The notes under the pieces were generated by a model. That model saw only the letters and a program-made list of their open reading frames with translations. It ran no database searches and was not told the origin of the DNA. From assembly GCA_022495995.1 (NCBI GenBank), contig JAFEMH010001471.1:310001-374000 (forward strand): a DNA stretch of 64,000 nt. Reading direction: 5' to 3'. Positions 45,495 through 57,781 of the stretch are shown in pieces. Both the position numbers and the translations under genes were made by a program. Positions within the stretch are counted from its first letter, which is position 1. Every line of letters starts with the position of its first letter. The DNA is from Adenophora triphylla var. japonica. Taxonomy: Eukaryota > Streptophyta > Magnoliopsida > Asterales > Campanulaceae.

Positions 45495-46691
45495 CTACCA
45501 AATTCTGACGAACAAAAGGCAAGAACGATCAAGAAGAAGTCTCCAAGGTTTGCTATACATGGGGATGCATTGTTCAGAAGATCATTTGTGAAACCACTAC
45601 TGAGGTGTGTTTATCCCATGGAAGTTCCTCAACTCTTACTCGAAGTGCATAGTGGAGTATGTGGTGGACACCCGGGGGCCAGAACTTTGGCAGACAAGAT
45701 ACTCACTATGAGATACTATTGGCCTCATCTAAGGGAAGATGCTCGTGAGTTCGTGATAAAATGTGACAAATGTCAGAGGTATGCCGACCTACCAAAGCTC
45801 CCAACAATCGAACAAACACCGGTGATCGCTACTTGGCCGTTCGACATGTGAGGGGTAGATTTGATCGGACCCTTCCCACCCGCCCGTGGAAATTGTAAGT
45901 ACGTTATTGTGGCAATATATTACTTCACAAAGTGGATTGAAGCAAAGCCTTTGGAAAAAATAACAGAGGATAACGCCATCAACTTCATCCACGATTTCAT
46001 TTGGTGCCGCTTTGGGGTACCACATTCAATTATTTCAAACAACGGGCTACAATTTTCTACAGCATTCGAGACAAAAATGAATAGGCTGGGGGTGAAACAT
46101 TGGAAGTCATCAGTTGCTTATCCACAAGGTAACGGGCAAGCGTATAAACAAAACCGGTTTTTTGGACAAAGACTAAGTAAGGGCCTCATTGGTCGAGCTG
46201 GAAGGTGGTTGAACGAACTACCTCTTGCTCTTTGGGCAGTCCGCACAACCACCCGGGGGCCTACAGGGTAAACCCCATTTGCCCTTACTTATGGGTCAGA
46301 AGCTATGGCACCTGCAGAGCTACAAATTCCTACGGCTAAGGTGGCTTTATTCGATCAAAGTCAGAATAACTCCAACATGCTGCTCAACTTGGACTTACTA
46401 GACGAGAAACGAATGACTGCTCATCTTAGGATGGTAAACTACAAACAGAAAACTAAGGGTTATCACGAAAAGAAGGTCAAGAATAGGTCGTTCAATGTTG
46501 GGGACTACGTGCTAAGGAAGATCGAGGTAACTGGAAGGAAAGCTGAACAGAATAAGCTATTTCCGAACTGGGAAGGACCCTACATCGTCACTAGAATTGT
46601 TAAGGAAGGGACCTACATGATTGGCCATCCGGATGGAGATGAGCTAAAACATCCTTGGCATGCTAACCACTTAGTTAGATATTATTTCTAA
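45495..46691 (+). pseudogene. GyC integrase
   Basis: The zinc head has HSGVCGGHPGARTLADKIL and KCDKCQRYADLPK. The core has PFDM then TGA (45849-45851) then GVDLIGPFPPARGN. The second catalytic Asp is replaced: SNNGLQF instead of SDNGTQF. The Glu is lost: NGQAYKQN instead of NGQAEVTN. The C-terminal region at 46305-46691 is open (APAELQIPTAKV, WEGPYIVTRIVKEGTYM). With two of three catalytic residues changed, it is dead by substitution as well as by the stop. Confidence 0.85.
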
Positions 46692-47355
46692 TTAAGAATT
46701 CTTTGTAACGGTCTACTTCATAAAATAAAATGGAAGTTCCATCCAAAAACTGTGTTCATTCTTGTATCTTACTCAACTCAGATCCGACTCTTAGTCGATC
46801 TCGACATATTAAACAGACTCGACTAAAGTCCTAAGTCAACCTCGTTCTTAAACAGGTTCGACTGAAGACTTATGTTAATCTCGTTTCTTAAATGGACTCG
46901 ACTAAAGTCCTAAGTCAGCCTCGTTCTTAAACATGTTCGACTGAAGACTCAAGACAGTCTCGTTCCTTAAACAGACTCGACCAAAATCTTAAGTCAACCT
47001 CATTCTTAAACAGGTCCGACTAAAGACTTAGGCCTGTCTCGTTCCTTCAAACAAGCTCGACTAAAACCCTAGTCAGTTTCGTTAATTGCCAACCGCTCTG
47101 ACTAAGACTTTGGTCACTCTCCTACTTAATCTAGTTCGACAAAAAACAAAAATATGGATCAAATAAACCGTCAGCTAGAATTAATAACAAGTCCCCCTAA
47201 AGACGGGCCAGGACTTGTACAGATTCAAAATACAAATGTTATAAATTGAACTGCCTCCCAAAATCGGGCTAAGGCAGTAACAAACAAAATACAGTAAGGA
47301 AAGATTGTTTGGGACTTGTTCATTACAAAACCAGAATAAAGATAAAAAGAGGATC
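46692..47355 (+). repeat. GyC post-integrase spacer with tandem array
   Basis: The part at 46780-47110 holds about six copies of a 55-bp unit built on CGACTAAAGTCCTAAGTCAA and CTCGTTCTTAAACAGGTT. The rest is non-coding. Confidence 0.8.
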
Positions 47356-50300
47356 AGCTTTCTTGATCATCATTGGTTTGCTTCTGCTGCTGCTGTTCTT
47401 GATGCTCGACTTCATGAAAGACTTGGTCTTGGGTGACCTCATGTTCTTCATCAGCTTCATTAGCCTCCTCCAGCTCTTGAAGTATAGTGTTGAAGTTCCT
47501 TTGTTCAACTGGAGGGACGACCCAAGGCTCTGCTCCATCTTCAGGATCTTGATGGGCTATGACGGCCAAGTCATTAGCAGTGAAGGGGACAAGGGAGTGG
47601 CCAGCTCGAGCTGCCATATCATACTTCTCTGCAAAGGCCCATTCAGACAGTTTTCAAGGGGCAGCTCGACAGACGGATCTACCACAGCACTTCGGGCCAT
47701 GTGTTGGCATCCGAAATCATAGAAATTCCTAGCTCGGGATACTATGATGCCAAAGCACTCATCACTGTTTTTAAGGCCTCCACAGCAGCCTTCTCTCTGA
47801 CCTGAGTCTCCTCCTCCCATTTAAGCCATGCAACTTGCTGGTCTTCGATCATTTTGGCCAAGAGAGCATTACACTCTTGAACCAATGCATTCAGCTTACC
47901 CAGATCGCCCTCCAACTTGGCCTTCTCGTGCCTGGCCGAAACAGCTTCCTCCTCCAACTTGGCCCGGATGGGAGCAAAAGATTCCACTGCTCCCGAAGCG
48001 GGAGCGAGCCGCTCCTCGCTGCAGGATTGCAGGTGCCGCAACTCGCCCGCATGAAGCCTAGTTTTAGATCGACTAGGGCCTCATCCCTCTCCTTCTCAAG
48101 ATTTGGGCATGCGCCCCGGACAAAGACGGGATACGGAGTCAAAGTCTACAAGCTTCTCCCGTAGCTCGACGGCCTTCCTAGCCTTCCTTGAGTACTTTGT
48201 CGAAGCAATTTGCTCCTTTTCTATAGAAGCTCTCCAGCTGCTCTTAGCTTGGTTAATTAGAGCAAGAGACTGCACAACAAAAGAAAAAAATAGTCAATAC
48301 AACAGTCATACCAAGAAAAGCAACCAAAAGTATAGCTATCAAACAGAAGAAAAGTAGAAAGTGTGAAAAAATACAAGGGTTACCTCGGAGTGAAGGAGGC
48401 CCGACCGTCACCGAACTCTTCAGAGTGAGCCCTCCTCGCCGAATTGAGCTAGCAGATCCCTATCTGCAGCCCGTCTCACCACAACTTCCCAGATCGAGAT
48501 AATGGCGACTCAAGCTATTTATACTAGTGAGGGGAGGGGCATCACTAAGCCTCTCCACCAAGGCTTGCACTTCATCAGTGCTTATAGATTGAGGAGCTTG
48601 AGGTGGAGGTTGGCTGGAGGCATAGGCCACTGCTTGAGATGTGCCAGCTCTTTCATGACCTCCTTGGTCGATCCGCGACCTCTTTCTCAGCCGATTGACG
48701 GGAAGGGCACCCTCATCATCTTCTTGCTCGATGTTGTCGAGCTTCAAGTCCACTATATTGTGGGGATCTGCCCCAATCAATTCATGACGAGGATCGGAGC
48801 CCGACGCCAGCTCAGTCAAAGTGTCAACCTCATCTTCTCCCCCTATTATTTGAACTTGAGGGGCCTACTCGATCGGCTCTAGTGACCGGCCCCATCTATA
48901 TGGACCATCCCCACTCCTGCCTTGGGGAGCAGCTTGTTCCTATCCTCAGCCTCCTTCTCACGGCTGGCACAGGCATTAGCAGTTCCGTTTGCTTTCTTGT
49001 TCCTCCTCATATCACCCAAATCGACGATGCGATTCATGTTGGCTTCTTGGTCGAGGGTAAGGACTGCACGATCAAAAAAGGAAATAGTTAGCAAAAGAGA
49101 CATGCGAGCTAGAATATACGAGTTAAGGAAGAAAGCTAGTAAACACTTAACCACCATAATGAACACATTTCTGCAATGGCCCGACCTCTTTTTGCAGTAA
49201 TGGCACTGGGACTCAAATATTTCCCTCTCATGGATTACCCAATCTGGGTATCTCAAGCTACATATTATTGGTACTAAAGGGGCTACCTCCCCATCTTCAC
49301 CCAGCATCATGTCGGCTTTGATTAAAAAGTCTTTGTCCGACCCAAGCACGGCCCAGCTAACGGTGCTCCTCCGAGCCACCAAAGACCAACCTACGGTAGA
49401 GTTCTTCACTCCAATCCGGACCCGTAATCTTCCTCCTTCATTGGAGGTCAATCATCTTCGTGCAAAGGGAACTCCCATCCCTTGCTAGTCTCCACAAATA
49501 TCATGTGGGTGTTCCACCCAGAAACCTTGTCGGGTAGGTTGATGAATAGTATTGGGGCCTTTGATTTGGCCGGGGTACTAATCCCAAAGGTTTTATCATT
49601 CACCACCACCTTGAAAAACCTCCTAAAGACGTGCATGCAAGGTTCATACCCTACAACCTGCACACCATGGCAAAGAATTCTAGCACCCTAACTGTATTGG
49701 CACCTAGTTGCATGGGGACAGCGGCCAAGCACTCTAAGAATTCGCAGATGAAGGGATCTAAGGATAGGCGTAGGTCGGCCTCAAATTGGCCATAGTAGAA
49801 GGCTACCTTAGCCGGATTCAGGCCCCAATGCATCCAATATTGGGCCTTCCTTTGCCTCTCAGTAAAGTGAGTTAGGTGGAAGTCATCTCTGGGGATTTCA
49901 AATAAGTCGTGCAAGATGGTGATTCTTGATTCTGCATTCTTCCTACCAACTGCCGGCCTGGGGGCCACATAGCCTCTCTCATTGCGGCCTGGGACAACCA
50001 TCGAGCAAAATGCATTAACTATATTTTTGGAGGAGGAGGTCGACGAAGCAGAAGCAGACGATCCTTGAGCTGCCATATCTACAAAAGACACAGAAACAGG
50101 GGAATCAGTCCTAATTGATATATGTTCCGAACTACCTACGGGCGACCTAGATTCCCCTGAGAATTCTAATCTCTCTCTAGGAAAAGGTAGTTTGTTGGAT
50201 TTGATGTAAAAGATAATGAGGTGGTCTATCAGTTTGTTGAAGAGACGGAAACGGACAATCCGTAGATCGTCCGCCTCCAAATCCCACATACTCTCTCCAG

Positions 50301-50466
50301 CCAGAAACCCTACCTCACAATAAAACAAACCCAACCTATCTAAGATGGTAATATACACCTCTCTCATCAATTCTACCCATGGGCCTCCTAACCTTTTGTA
50401 AACCCTAAGGTTTACGGTGTTGTATCCATACCTAACACCTAGCTCGAAGCCAAAGGTCCTAGCCAT
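47356..50466 (-). pseudogene. GyC antisense gene, Transposase_28-like with introns
   Basis: On the strand opposite to gag-pol. It starts at ATG 50466 (MARTFGFELGVRYGYNTVNL). 49651-50466 is open (271 residues). Residues about 215-265, VAFYYGQFEADLRLSLDPFI then EFLECLAAVPMQLGANTVRV, match the Pfam family Putative gypsy type transposon (Transposase_28) from memory. A frameshift near 49665 leads to GYEPCMHVFRRFFKV. Further exons are joined by introns at 49064-49151 (88 bp) and 48270-48383 (114 bp), both GT...AG with pyrimidine-rich acceptors. The C-terminal part is a coiled coil (47742-48041, RAKLEEEAVSARHEKAKLEG) and an acidic Gln-rich tail ending at 47356. Function unknown; stops break this copy. 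Confidence 0.6.
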
Positions 50467-50665
50467 GGCGGAATACAGAGAAAAACTTGAAATTAAGCCT
50501 AAATACAGAGGAATTGAGGGATACCTTGATTAATTCAGAGAAGAAGGGATTCGAAGGTGAAACGAAAGCTTGATTACGCCAGAAATTCGATTTCTTTGCT
50601 TTCTGTTCTTGTTGAGTACTTGAGAAATCTGGGGTTTGTAAACTTTGAAAAGGAAAAGGATTTTT

Positions 50666-50677
50666 CCTTTTATATGC
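50666..50677 (-). promoter_or_regulatory. TATA box upstream of GyC antisense gene
   Basis: The minus strand reads GCATATAAAAGG, 200 bases before the ATG at 50466 and inside the element but outside its LTR. It supports a separate promoter for the antisense gene. Confidence 0.5.
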
Positions 50678-50943
50678 CTCCAAAACCTTACCGGAATTGG
50701 AAAGGGTAGGAGACATGACCGTTATTCCGTCAGTTATTGCCCCGCACCAATTTTCAAGACGGATGTCCAATCGCCAGAATCGTACAATCATTACGAAAAT
50801 TACGGCGCATTAAATAGCGTGTCAGATCGACGAAAGTCAATAGTCGAAGATCGACCTACATCAACTCAATCGACCATCCAACAGCGAGCTGTGCAAGCTA
50901 TCCAATTTTTTATATAACTTCCTGGTCAACAAAGTCAACACAG

Positions 50944-51500
50944 AAAATTGGGGGCCACTAAACGGAATAAAAGTGACGGGTCAGGCCCAACGAATGAAGC
51001 CCAACATTTCAGACATCACCAAGACACTACTATAGAGTGGGCCAGTCCAATTGATACAACGCCCACGGCCCAACAGCAAAGATCAGTCGACCTAGCTCAT
51101 TGTTCGACCATTCTTGGTCCCGACCTAGCTTCGTCCGACATACGATCATTTACTTGTACAATTTCTATCAAGCCTAGGCACAATATCATGTCGACTTCGA
51201 ATACTCAAGCGACCTCGACCTGACCAACACGTACGTCCGCCTACGTCGTTATTTGTAACCGCCTCCTACATTCTCGGAGACAGTTACGCCCACCACAGAT
51301 CCGTGATTCTAGGGATTTACAATGATCCCATGACACCACTATAAATACCAGATAACATACAACGTTAAAAGGTAATGTCTTATTTGCTATTCTGAATATA
51401 CGTTATTCATTTCAGTTTATAAGCCCAATATACCATATCTCATCATCACGCCGAAGGGTATTAGCCGGAGACCACCCCGACAAGTCGTTTGTTCGTGGTT
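50944..51500 (+). repeat. GyC polypurine tract and 3' LTR
   Basis: The polypurine tract AAAATTGGGGGCC is at 50944-50956. The LTR follows from about 50957, with TATAAATA at 51340-51347, and ends near 51500. It is about 550 bp, much shorter than the GyA/GyB/GyD LTRs and unrelated to them. Exact borders are uncertain because no partner LTR is in the window. Confidence 0.6.
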
Positions 51501-51506
51501 TCAGGT

Positions 51507-51940
51507 CACATTGGATCATCCTAATTGCTGGACTAATGCTGATCTGTATCGTTTCCTGTGTCATCAATTGGAATGTTTGGTTAGCATTTATTGTCGATCA
51601 AAATGCGTCAGTTTTTTTTTTTTTTCTGTATTTTCAAAGCCAAATTTTTTCCATGTTAGAATTTTTCAGAAGGCAATTATTGAGTCTTGTACAAGTTATG
51701 CTTGGAAAATCATTTGGGCATTACATGCCATTGTTTGTCATGGTGTTCAATGGAGATTTGATTAAGGGTTATCCTTCAATAATCGAGATTAGTTAGGCAT
51801 TTTCTCTGCGACGAATAGTTTTTCGATGATTGCATGTATTTATAGAAATTCTAAACTTTTAGGTGAATCTACTACTGTCGTGAAATTTCATCTTTGCATT
51901 TATTAATGAAAATATTTGTTGTTTCAAAAAAAAAAAAAAG
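51507..51940. other. Poly(A)-ended segment of unknown origin
   Basis: No recognised gene. It ends in 14 A bases at 51923-51937 and contains a poly(T) run near 51610. It could be the 3' end of a retroposed sequence (LINE, SINE or processed transcript). An ORF at 51536-51796 shows no known domain. Confidence 0.35.
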
Positions 51941-52690
51941 AGGTGTTTTAACGAGGACCACGTATTACCAATTAAATTATAATCAATACTTATCAAAATA
52001 CAAGAATCCGATTGAATCTGACTTAATTTAAATGCATTTAATTACAAATAATTTGCTTGTACCTGGTTTTGTTGATGACTTTGATGTAAGCAAATTTTTG
52101 GATGTTTCATCTGGGCCTAAATTATTGCTTGTTAATGGGCCTTGGGCCTTAAGTTCCAACCAGGCATGATATATACGGACTAATAATTGGTATGGCCCTT
52201 TTAAATGTTAAGTTGCATTGTGACTTGGGCCTTATTGGATTAATTTTAATGGTTAGATAGCCCTCGCCAAAGAATTATCTATAAAACCATTGTATCGACA
52301 ATCTTGGATACATACTTATTTAAAATGTAGAATATTCCTTACGTTCTACGTGAATATGAACCAAAATTTGCTTCAAAATATATATTCCTTACGTTCTTCT
52401 AAGTGAATATGAACCAAAATTTTGGGCATAATAACTAATAAATAATAGTATAATAAAAGGATAGAGAGTGAGTGAAATATGTGTTGTGAGTATAAAAGTA
52501 AAATATAGAATGAATGAGAGGAATAATAAGTATATTGTTGTTATGAGTATTACAAGTGAGTCTCATTGAATATAAAATAATAAAAACTTTTGCCATTTAG
52601 GAAAGTTCACACTCACGTGTGATGGACGAAAAAAAGAAATAATTCACACTCATGTGGGACATGTGGGATGGAGGGAGTATTGTTTTGGAG
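51941..52690. repeat. AT-rich region with direct repeat and MITE fragment
   Basis: A 36-bp direct repeat (TATTCCTTACGTTCT, GTGAATATGAACCAAAAT) lies at about 52331-52370 and 52385-52425. The end at 52660-52680 reads GGGATGGAGGGAGTA, a Stowaway-type MITE terminus, but no matching left end is present. No gene. Confidence 0.5.
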
Positions 52691-53637
52691 TTAAAAGTGT
52701 TTAAATATCAACTTTACCCCTACATTGAAACATGTTACATTGTATTAATTATACTTTTTGTATAAAGTAACTAGTACTCAATGTCCGTGGTACACAAAAA
52801 GAGAGGAACCAGAGAAAATAATAGTTAGAAAAAACAACTTCTCACCATTTATAAACTGTCCTAGTACTCATACAAATCGGCAGATGATGCTATAAAAATG
52901 AAAAAACACCCTACAATTCAAATTTTTCTTCATATGTAAAGCACACACTCACACCACTAACATGTTTAACAAACCATTTCGCTACCGTCACCCCCCTCCA
53001 CACCACTAACACTACCACCACCACCACCACCAACGCAATCCATCATCCCTCTTAAATCTAACAACACCACAGTAATGTGTAAAGTCACAACAATCATTGT
53101 TCCTTAACCTCTGCAAATCAATCAAAAGTTATCATTTGTTAGTTTTAAGGGTTAGAAATCAGATTAATTTGACGACAATTTGCTACGCACCGAAAGCAAA
53201 TTATTGCTTAAATGCCAAAAATGTAGTTTATACAATGGACAACAATGATTTTCAATTGGTGAATATATACATCATCTCAACTTTCGGCTTGTCGGATGAG
53301 TTTGGATCCCCTGCTTCAAATACATCCTGAGCTAAACATTTCCATAGAAATGAACGCTGACTCAGTGTTGTCTAACTGTCAATTATTGATGTATTCTTTC
53401 GAGGTGTTTTCATGGTTTCTTGGCACTTTGCAAGTTTCGTGATCTCCCATGTCTACATATCATGAAAAACGACAGCTTCAGCTATTAATTTCGAATAGCA
53501 TACCCCATAAAAACTAGACTATCGTTTCGAGAAGAAGTGTATAGGAATTCCTCTATAAGCACCTCTAGCTGAGGTGCATAATTGCAAAAAAAACCATCCT
53601 GCCCTACATCAAGTGTCTTGAAGCCCAATCTTTGAAG
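52691..53637. other. AT-rich stretch, nothing recognised
   Basis: AT-rich with (CCA)n near 53015-53030. An ORF at 53097-53330 has no known domain. I see no gene. Confidence 0.4.
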
Positions 53638-53730
53638 TTATGGATTCCTCTCAATCCAGGTGCACCTAAAAGTGGTAAAGTCCCCACACTCACAAAAAGG
53701 CGTTAACATCCTCCTCTTTACCGCGGACAT
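53638..53730 (-). pseudogene. Small GRF-zinc-finger-like ORF
   Basis: 30 residues from ATG 53730: MSAVKRRMLTPFCECGDFTT then FRCTWIERNP, then TAA. The spacing C-x-C-G ... T-W-x-x-R-N-P recalls the GRF-type zinc finger, common in small plant proteins tied to mobile elements. The second half of the finger (GRRF, C) is missing after the stop. Short length makes this tentative. Confidence 0.3.
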
Positions 53731-54289
53731 GTAGATGGGGAAAGAAAATAAATTCATTTAGGGCAAACCCTATACACTGAACAATCTAACTTTTCAAGAA
53801 TAAGAAGCACCATTCTCTTACCGAGGAGAACGAGCTTATAAGGTTAGCAAAGAGATTAAACATAAAGCAAGTCAGGATCAAGGGTAAAAGAACTTTACGA
53901 TTTTTCATAACAGTTTTGTTCCTGTAGTTATTGGGCATTAACATCAGTAAGCGTAAGACTAGTTTGATTAAACCAGTTAAGAAGTTCTGATTAACAATGA
54001 GTGGTTTTAATTGAAGGAAACAGACCCAATTCAGCTGCATCTTTCCCCTTTTTAATGAATATGGATTATATCGATATTTCTCTATATTCCTTGGAGTATG
54101 TTTCATTGGCATTGAATTAACATAAAGTTTCATCATTTTTCTGATGCTACCCTTATGCAACTATGAATTTATTTATTATTTATTTTATATTTTTTCCCAA
54201 AATTTCTCCCACCTATATCTTCTTAGCTTCATTTTTTTAATTAGTGTTTTTTTATTTGTATTCTTTTTAATTTTTAGTTAAATCTCACC
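53731..54289. other. AT-rich stretch, nothing recognised
   Basis: A minus-strand ORF at 53786-54160 (124 residues, Leu/Lys/Asn-rich) has no recognisable domain and the base composition of random AT-rich DNA. Confidence 0.35.
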
Positions 54290-55383
54290 TGTAACAACCC
54301 CAAATTTCCACAACAATAATAATACTCAATTGATAATAAAATAACCTCCAACGGCTACTAAAATCATAATTCAAACACTAACCACAATTTGAAATAACTT
54401 AAATGCGGATAACGGTAACAATTTCAACGGCTAGTACAATCCACTAGCTCAACAAAATTCTTAAAGTCTTCCAAACTCTCAATACTGCATTAACTGACTA
54501 AAGATTCTAAAATGAAATAAGCTAAAAACGATTCTTGAACTCCTTATGAAGTGCTCCCGAACCGTTTCACATTCTTCCTATATGAAATCTGGAAGAAAAG
54601 AAGATGAAAGGGTGAGCAAACAATGCCCAGTAAGTTCATATACAACCCCTCCGGTTACTAAGGAGGAGTTGACCTGAAGGAATATCAACGATACAAATTT
54701 CAAATAACAATCGAAGACATAACGAAGTACAAATTCGAAATCATTATTTAACAAATTCTCAAATCACATGTCTTTCAAAATCTCAACAGTTTCACAAACT
54801 GAGTTGACAAATATTTTGGAGTTTCAAATGATGACGAAATCGATTCAAATTGACTCGAATGGTTTACTTATTTAAAACTGTCCCATACCAGCTTTAAGTA
54901 ACTAAACCATTCAAAGATTTTTAGGAATTGCAAATGACTGATAAGCTGAACAAAGTTGACTCGAGTGATCTAGTTATCTACAACTGTCCCATACCAGCTG
55001 TAGATAATCAAATCATTCACAGATATCATGATCACGTAAGTGGTCCACTGACCTTATCAAATCAAAATCCCATAAAGGGAACAAAAGCCGACAAGGAGCA
55101 CAAAGGTTGACTCCGTAGAGTCCTAAACAGTGTATCTAGAACACCCCACCACTACTACATTGAAGCGGTGAACTAAGTTTGCCCGAAGGCCAAAATATCA
55201 AATATACCCCGCCGAAGCAGATTGTCTAACTTAGTGATCATTAATGGAACAAAAATCACATCATATCAAAACTCATTTTTTTATACAGAATACGAACTTT
55301 CACAATAACAACAAAATTCTGTATTTACGAAACTGAAAGGACGATATAGCAAACGAATAACAAAAGATTAGCAAATAATGGTA
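54290..55383 (-). repeat. LTR-like fragment, minus strand
   Basis: Begins TGTAACAACCCCAAATTT on the plus strand, which reads ...GGGGTTGTTACA as an LTR end on the minus strand. The inner block (CTTACTGGGCATTGTTTGCT on the minus strand) resembles chromovirus-type gypsy LTRs from memory. Two copies of a 60-bp unit with TCCCATACCAGCT lie at about 54880-55015. The other LTR end is not found. Confidence 0.4.
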
Positions 55384-56040
55384 AACGAGAGGTCATGCCG
55401 GATTTTTCCTTGAAATTCTTCAGGAATACCCGTTATGCTGCCCAAATTTCTCCAGAAATTGGGGCTACTCGTCCGTCCCATAAATGCTTTGGTTTTATTT
55501 AGGTATTATCGCCTATTATTAATTTTGAAACAACGCATTTGGTGTATTTTTGGATGATGTGTCCCTAGGTTCCCCCGAGGTCTAGATTGCGTGAAATAAA
55601 GGGTTAGCCTTTCCCAACCGTTCATAGGACTTAAAAGACACCGATTTTTACTTGAACATTAATAAGATGTTGCACGAGTTCGTCTCCTTTCCCGCTCTTC
55701 CCTCTCCCGTACCTTCTCAAAGTTCTCTACCCTCCTTATACACGCTCTCACCTCTTCACCTCCGCAAGGCTACGGCAAGTTGGGTGTGTGCTTTCGTTCC
55801 CGACACTCATTGGTCCATATTCCCGAGGCAGAAGCAGTTCAAGTGCCCGAGTGATCGTCCATATGATTCAGAATCCAAAATGCTCGGTGCAGAGAATATT
55901 ATGGCCCACCAACCTGGAAGTTCGTATCCCATGGGTCAGCAGAGTGCAAATGGTGCGTCCATCGAAAAGTGGCGAACTACCCTTGAAGCCGTTTTTCCTT
56001 GTGAAGCGAGAGACCCGGTTGCTTGCTCAGATTGCTAAAG
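55384..56040 (+). pseudogene. GyD leader and gag N-terminal remnant
   Basis: 55384-55660 is the leader. The frame at 55652-56038 is mainly Pro/Ser-rich leader sequence and then NIMAHQPGSSYPMGQQSANG, with MAHQPGSS at about 55899 as the probable gag start by position relative to GyB. No gag core is recognised. Confidence 0.4.
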
Positions 56041-57557
56041 CTAAGGAGGACAACTTATGAATGACAGAAATATTGAGAAGGGTCCTCACCTCACCGATGG
56101 CAACGATACCCTTCCTCCCGTCCGAAGTTGATGCAGTCGATCAGTTCTCGTAGGATCTAGAGTGTCCGCTGTCGGACATGAGTCTGTCGAGTCCACTTCA
56201 GACCAGTTTTGCTTTGCAGTGATAAAAAATCTTTGTTTCTATTCTTGCTAGACTCGAGACATTACTTGCACACCTGCGTTACACTCGATTGAAATGGTCT
56301 TATTCCAAATGATCACTTGTGCTGCTCACCGACTAATGCTTTGAAATGACTAATGTTTGTTTTGATCGGAGCGAGAAAATCGACTGATGTCCCCACCTTG
56401 CATCATGTGCTAACATATCTTCCTTCGTCCTCATCATCTCGTTGTTCGATGAATTTGCATGGATCTTCCTCAGAGTAAACTTAAGCAAGCAAATGAAGAC
56501 TCAATCTCGTTCAGACTATCCGGTAGGGGCTGCGGTTGAAACCTTTCACCCATAGGAAAGCCATTACCTCACCCTCACTAAACAATACCCTTTCAATTCA
56601 AGATCGGCATGTCTTTGAAACCCATTTAGCCATCGCCAGAAGAAGAGGGACTATCCTTAAGACTCCCGTGATTCAAAGAAAGATCGACCGGCTCCAAGCT
56701 CAAGAATGACGGAAAGCAATGATCCATCCTGGGGACTAGCTGAAGTTCTCCTCTCAAAGTCAAAATTGGAAAAAAAAAAAAAGAGAGAGAGAGACAAAAA
56801 CAAACATAAAAAAAAGAAAAAAAGAAAAATAAAAAAAGGAGGAAAGAAAGAGAGCCTAGTCCCTAGTGATTCTCTCGAAAGCAAAGTCAAAGGAGCGAGT
56901 CGTTACTCAAGAGGAGTCTCAGAGTGAATAAATAGACAGCATGGATGTCCCCTCACCATTACCTCTAACCGATCCCAAGCCGTCCTCTCGATTTTAGAGG
57001 ACATTCCCATTACCTTTACCTTTGCCTTTAGCCAAAGCCAAGATTGACCTCTCATTCTTAGAGGCAATGAAGATGCAATTATGGATTCCCTCGCCTTAGA
57101 AATTTCAAACACATCCCCAAAAGCCAACCTCTCATCTTTAGAGGTCCAGTCAGTAAAAGCCCAGCTGACCTCTCGTCTTAAGAGGTCATGATATTCTAAA
57201 TCACCCGAAGACCGATCGAAACCCTGAAGCCCAGTCGCAGTTCCTACCGGATGGCAGTTTCATTCCAATATCGTCGAGATCTAAAACAAATTATTGCTTA
57301 AACCGGAGCCAATTCCATCCCGGTTCAAAAGATTATCAGTTGAAGATTGTGCAAATTCCGTCCGTTCATTCGACGTTTTATGTGAGCATATTTCATTTTC
57401 TCCTCCGCAAACACTTTCCGTGGACGTCCCACTGGGGCTTCACATTTGTGTCTCCCATCGACACTCCAAGAGGACATGTTCTTTCAATTCTCAAAATTCT
57501 CAAAGGTCCTCAGATCCTCGAATTCCAACGTTCATTCTTTTCATTCGGGATAAGCCC
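56041..57557 (+). other. GyD unrecognised interior
   Basis: No coding domain can be supported. An A-rich tract lies at 56769-56850. Four 17-base hairpins CCTCT-N7-AGAGG lie at 56984, 57048, 57128 and 57169. Confidence 0.45.
56984..57185. repeat. Four regularly built 17-nt hairpins
   Basis: 56984-57000, 57048-57064, 57128-57144 and 57169-57185 each read CCTCT, seven bases, AGAGG. Loops differ (CGATTTT, CATTCTT, CATCTTT, CGTCTTA). Confidence 0.8.
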
Positions 57558-57605
57558 GAACTACGGCGACCTGAGCTCCTCCCAAGGAGGGGAACGTAGG
57601 CAACC
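57558..57605 (+). repeat. Conserved GAACTACG hairpin motif, copy C
   Basis: GAACTACG, then GAGCTCCTCCCAAGGAGGGG, then AACGTAGGCAACC. The stem pairs CTCCT with AGGAG. Confidence 0.75.
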
Positions 57606-57781
57606 ATAACTGGTCCGGTCGAAATCACAAACAGATCTCAGAAAATCCGGTCTCCTCAAGGACCATGCCCATACACTGTCCATCCGTCCGAGTTTGATTC
57701 TCGATATCAGTGGGCTTTCTCCTCAGGATTATTGGAATATTTGTTCATATCGGCTTTGGTGGTTGAATAACCCGAACATCA

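Noticed and set aside
53786..54160. 124-residue minus-strand ORF as a host gene
   Set aside because: Composition is that of AT-rich random DNA, no domain and no conserved motif.
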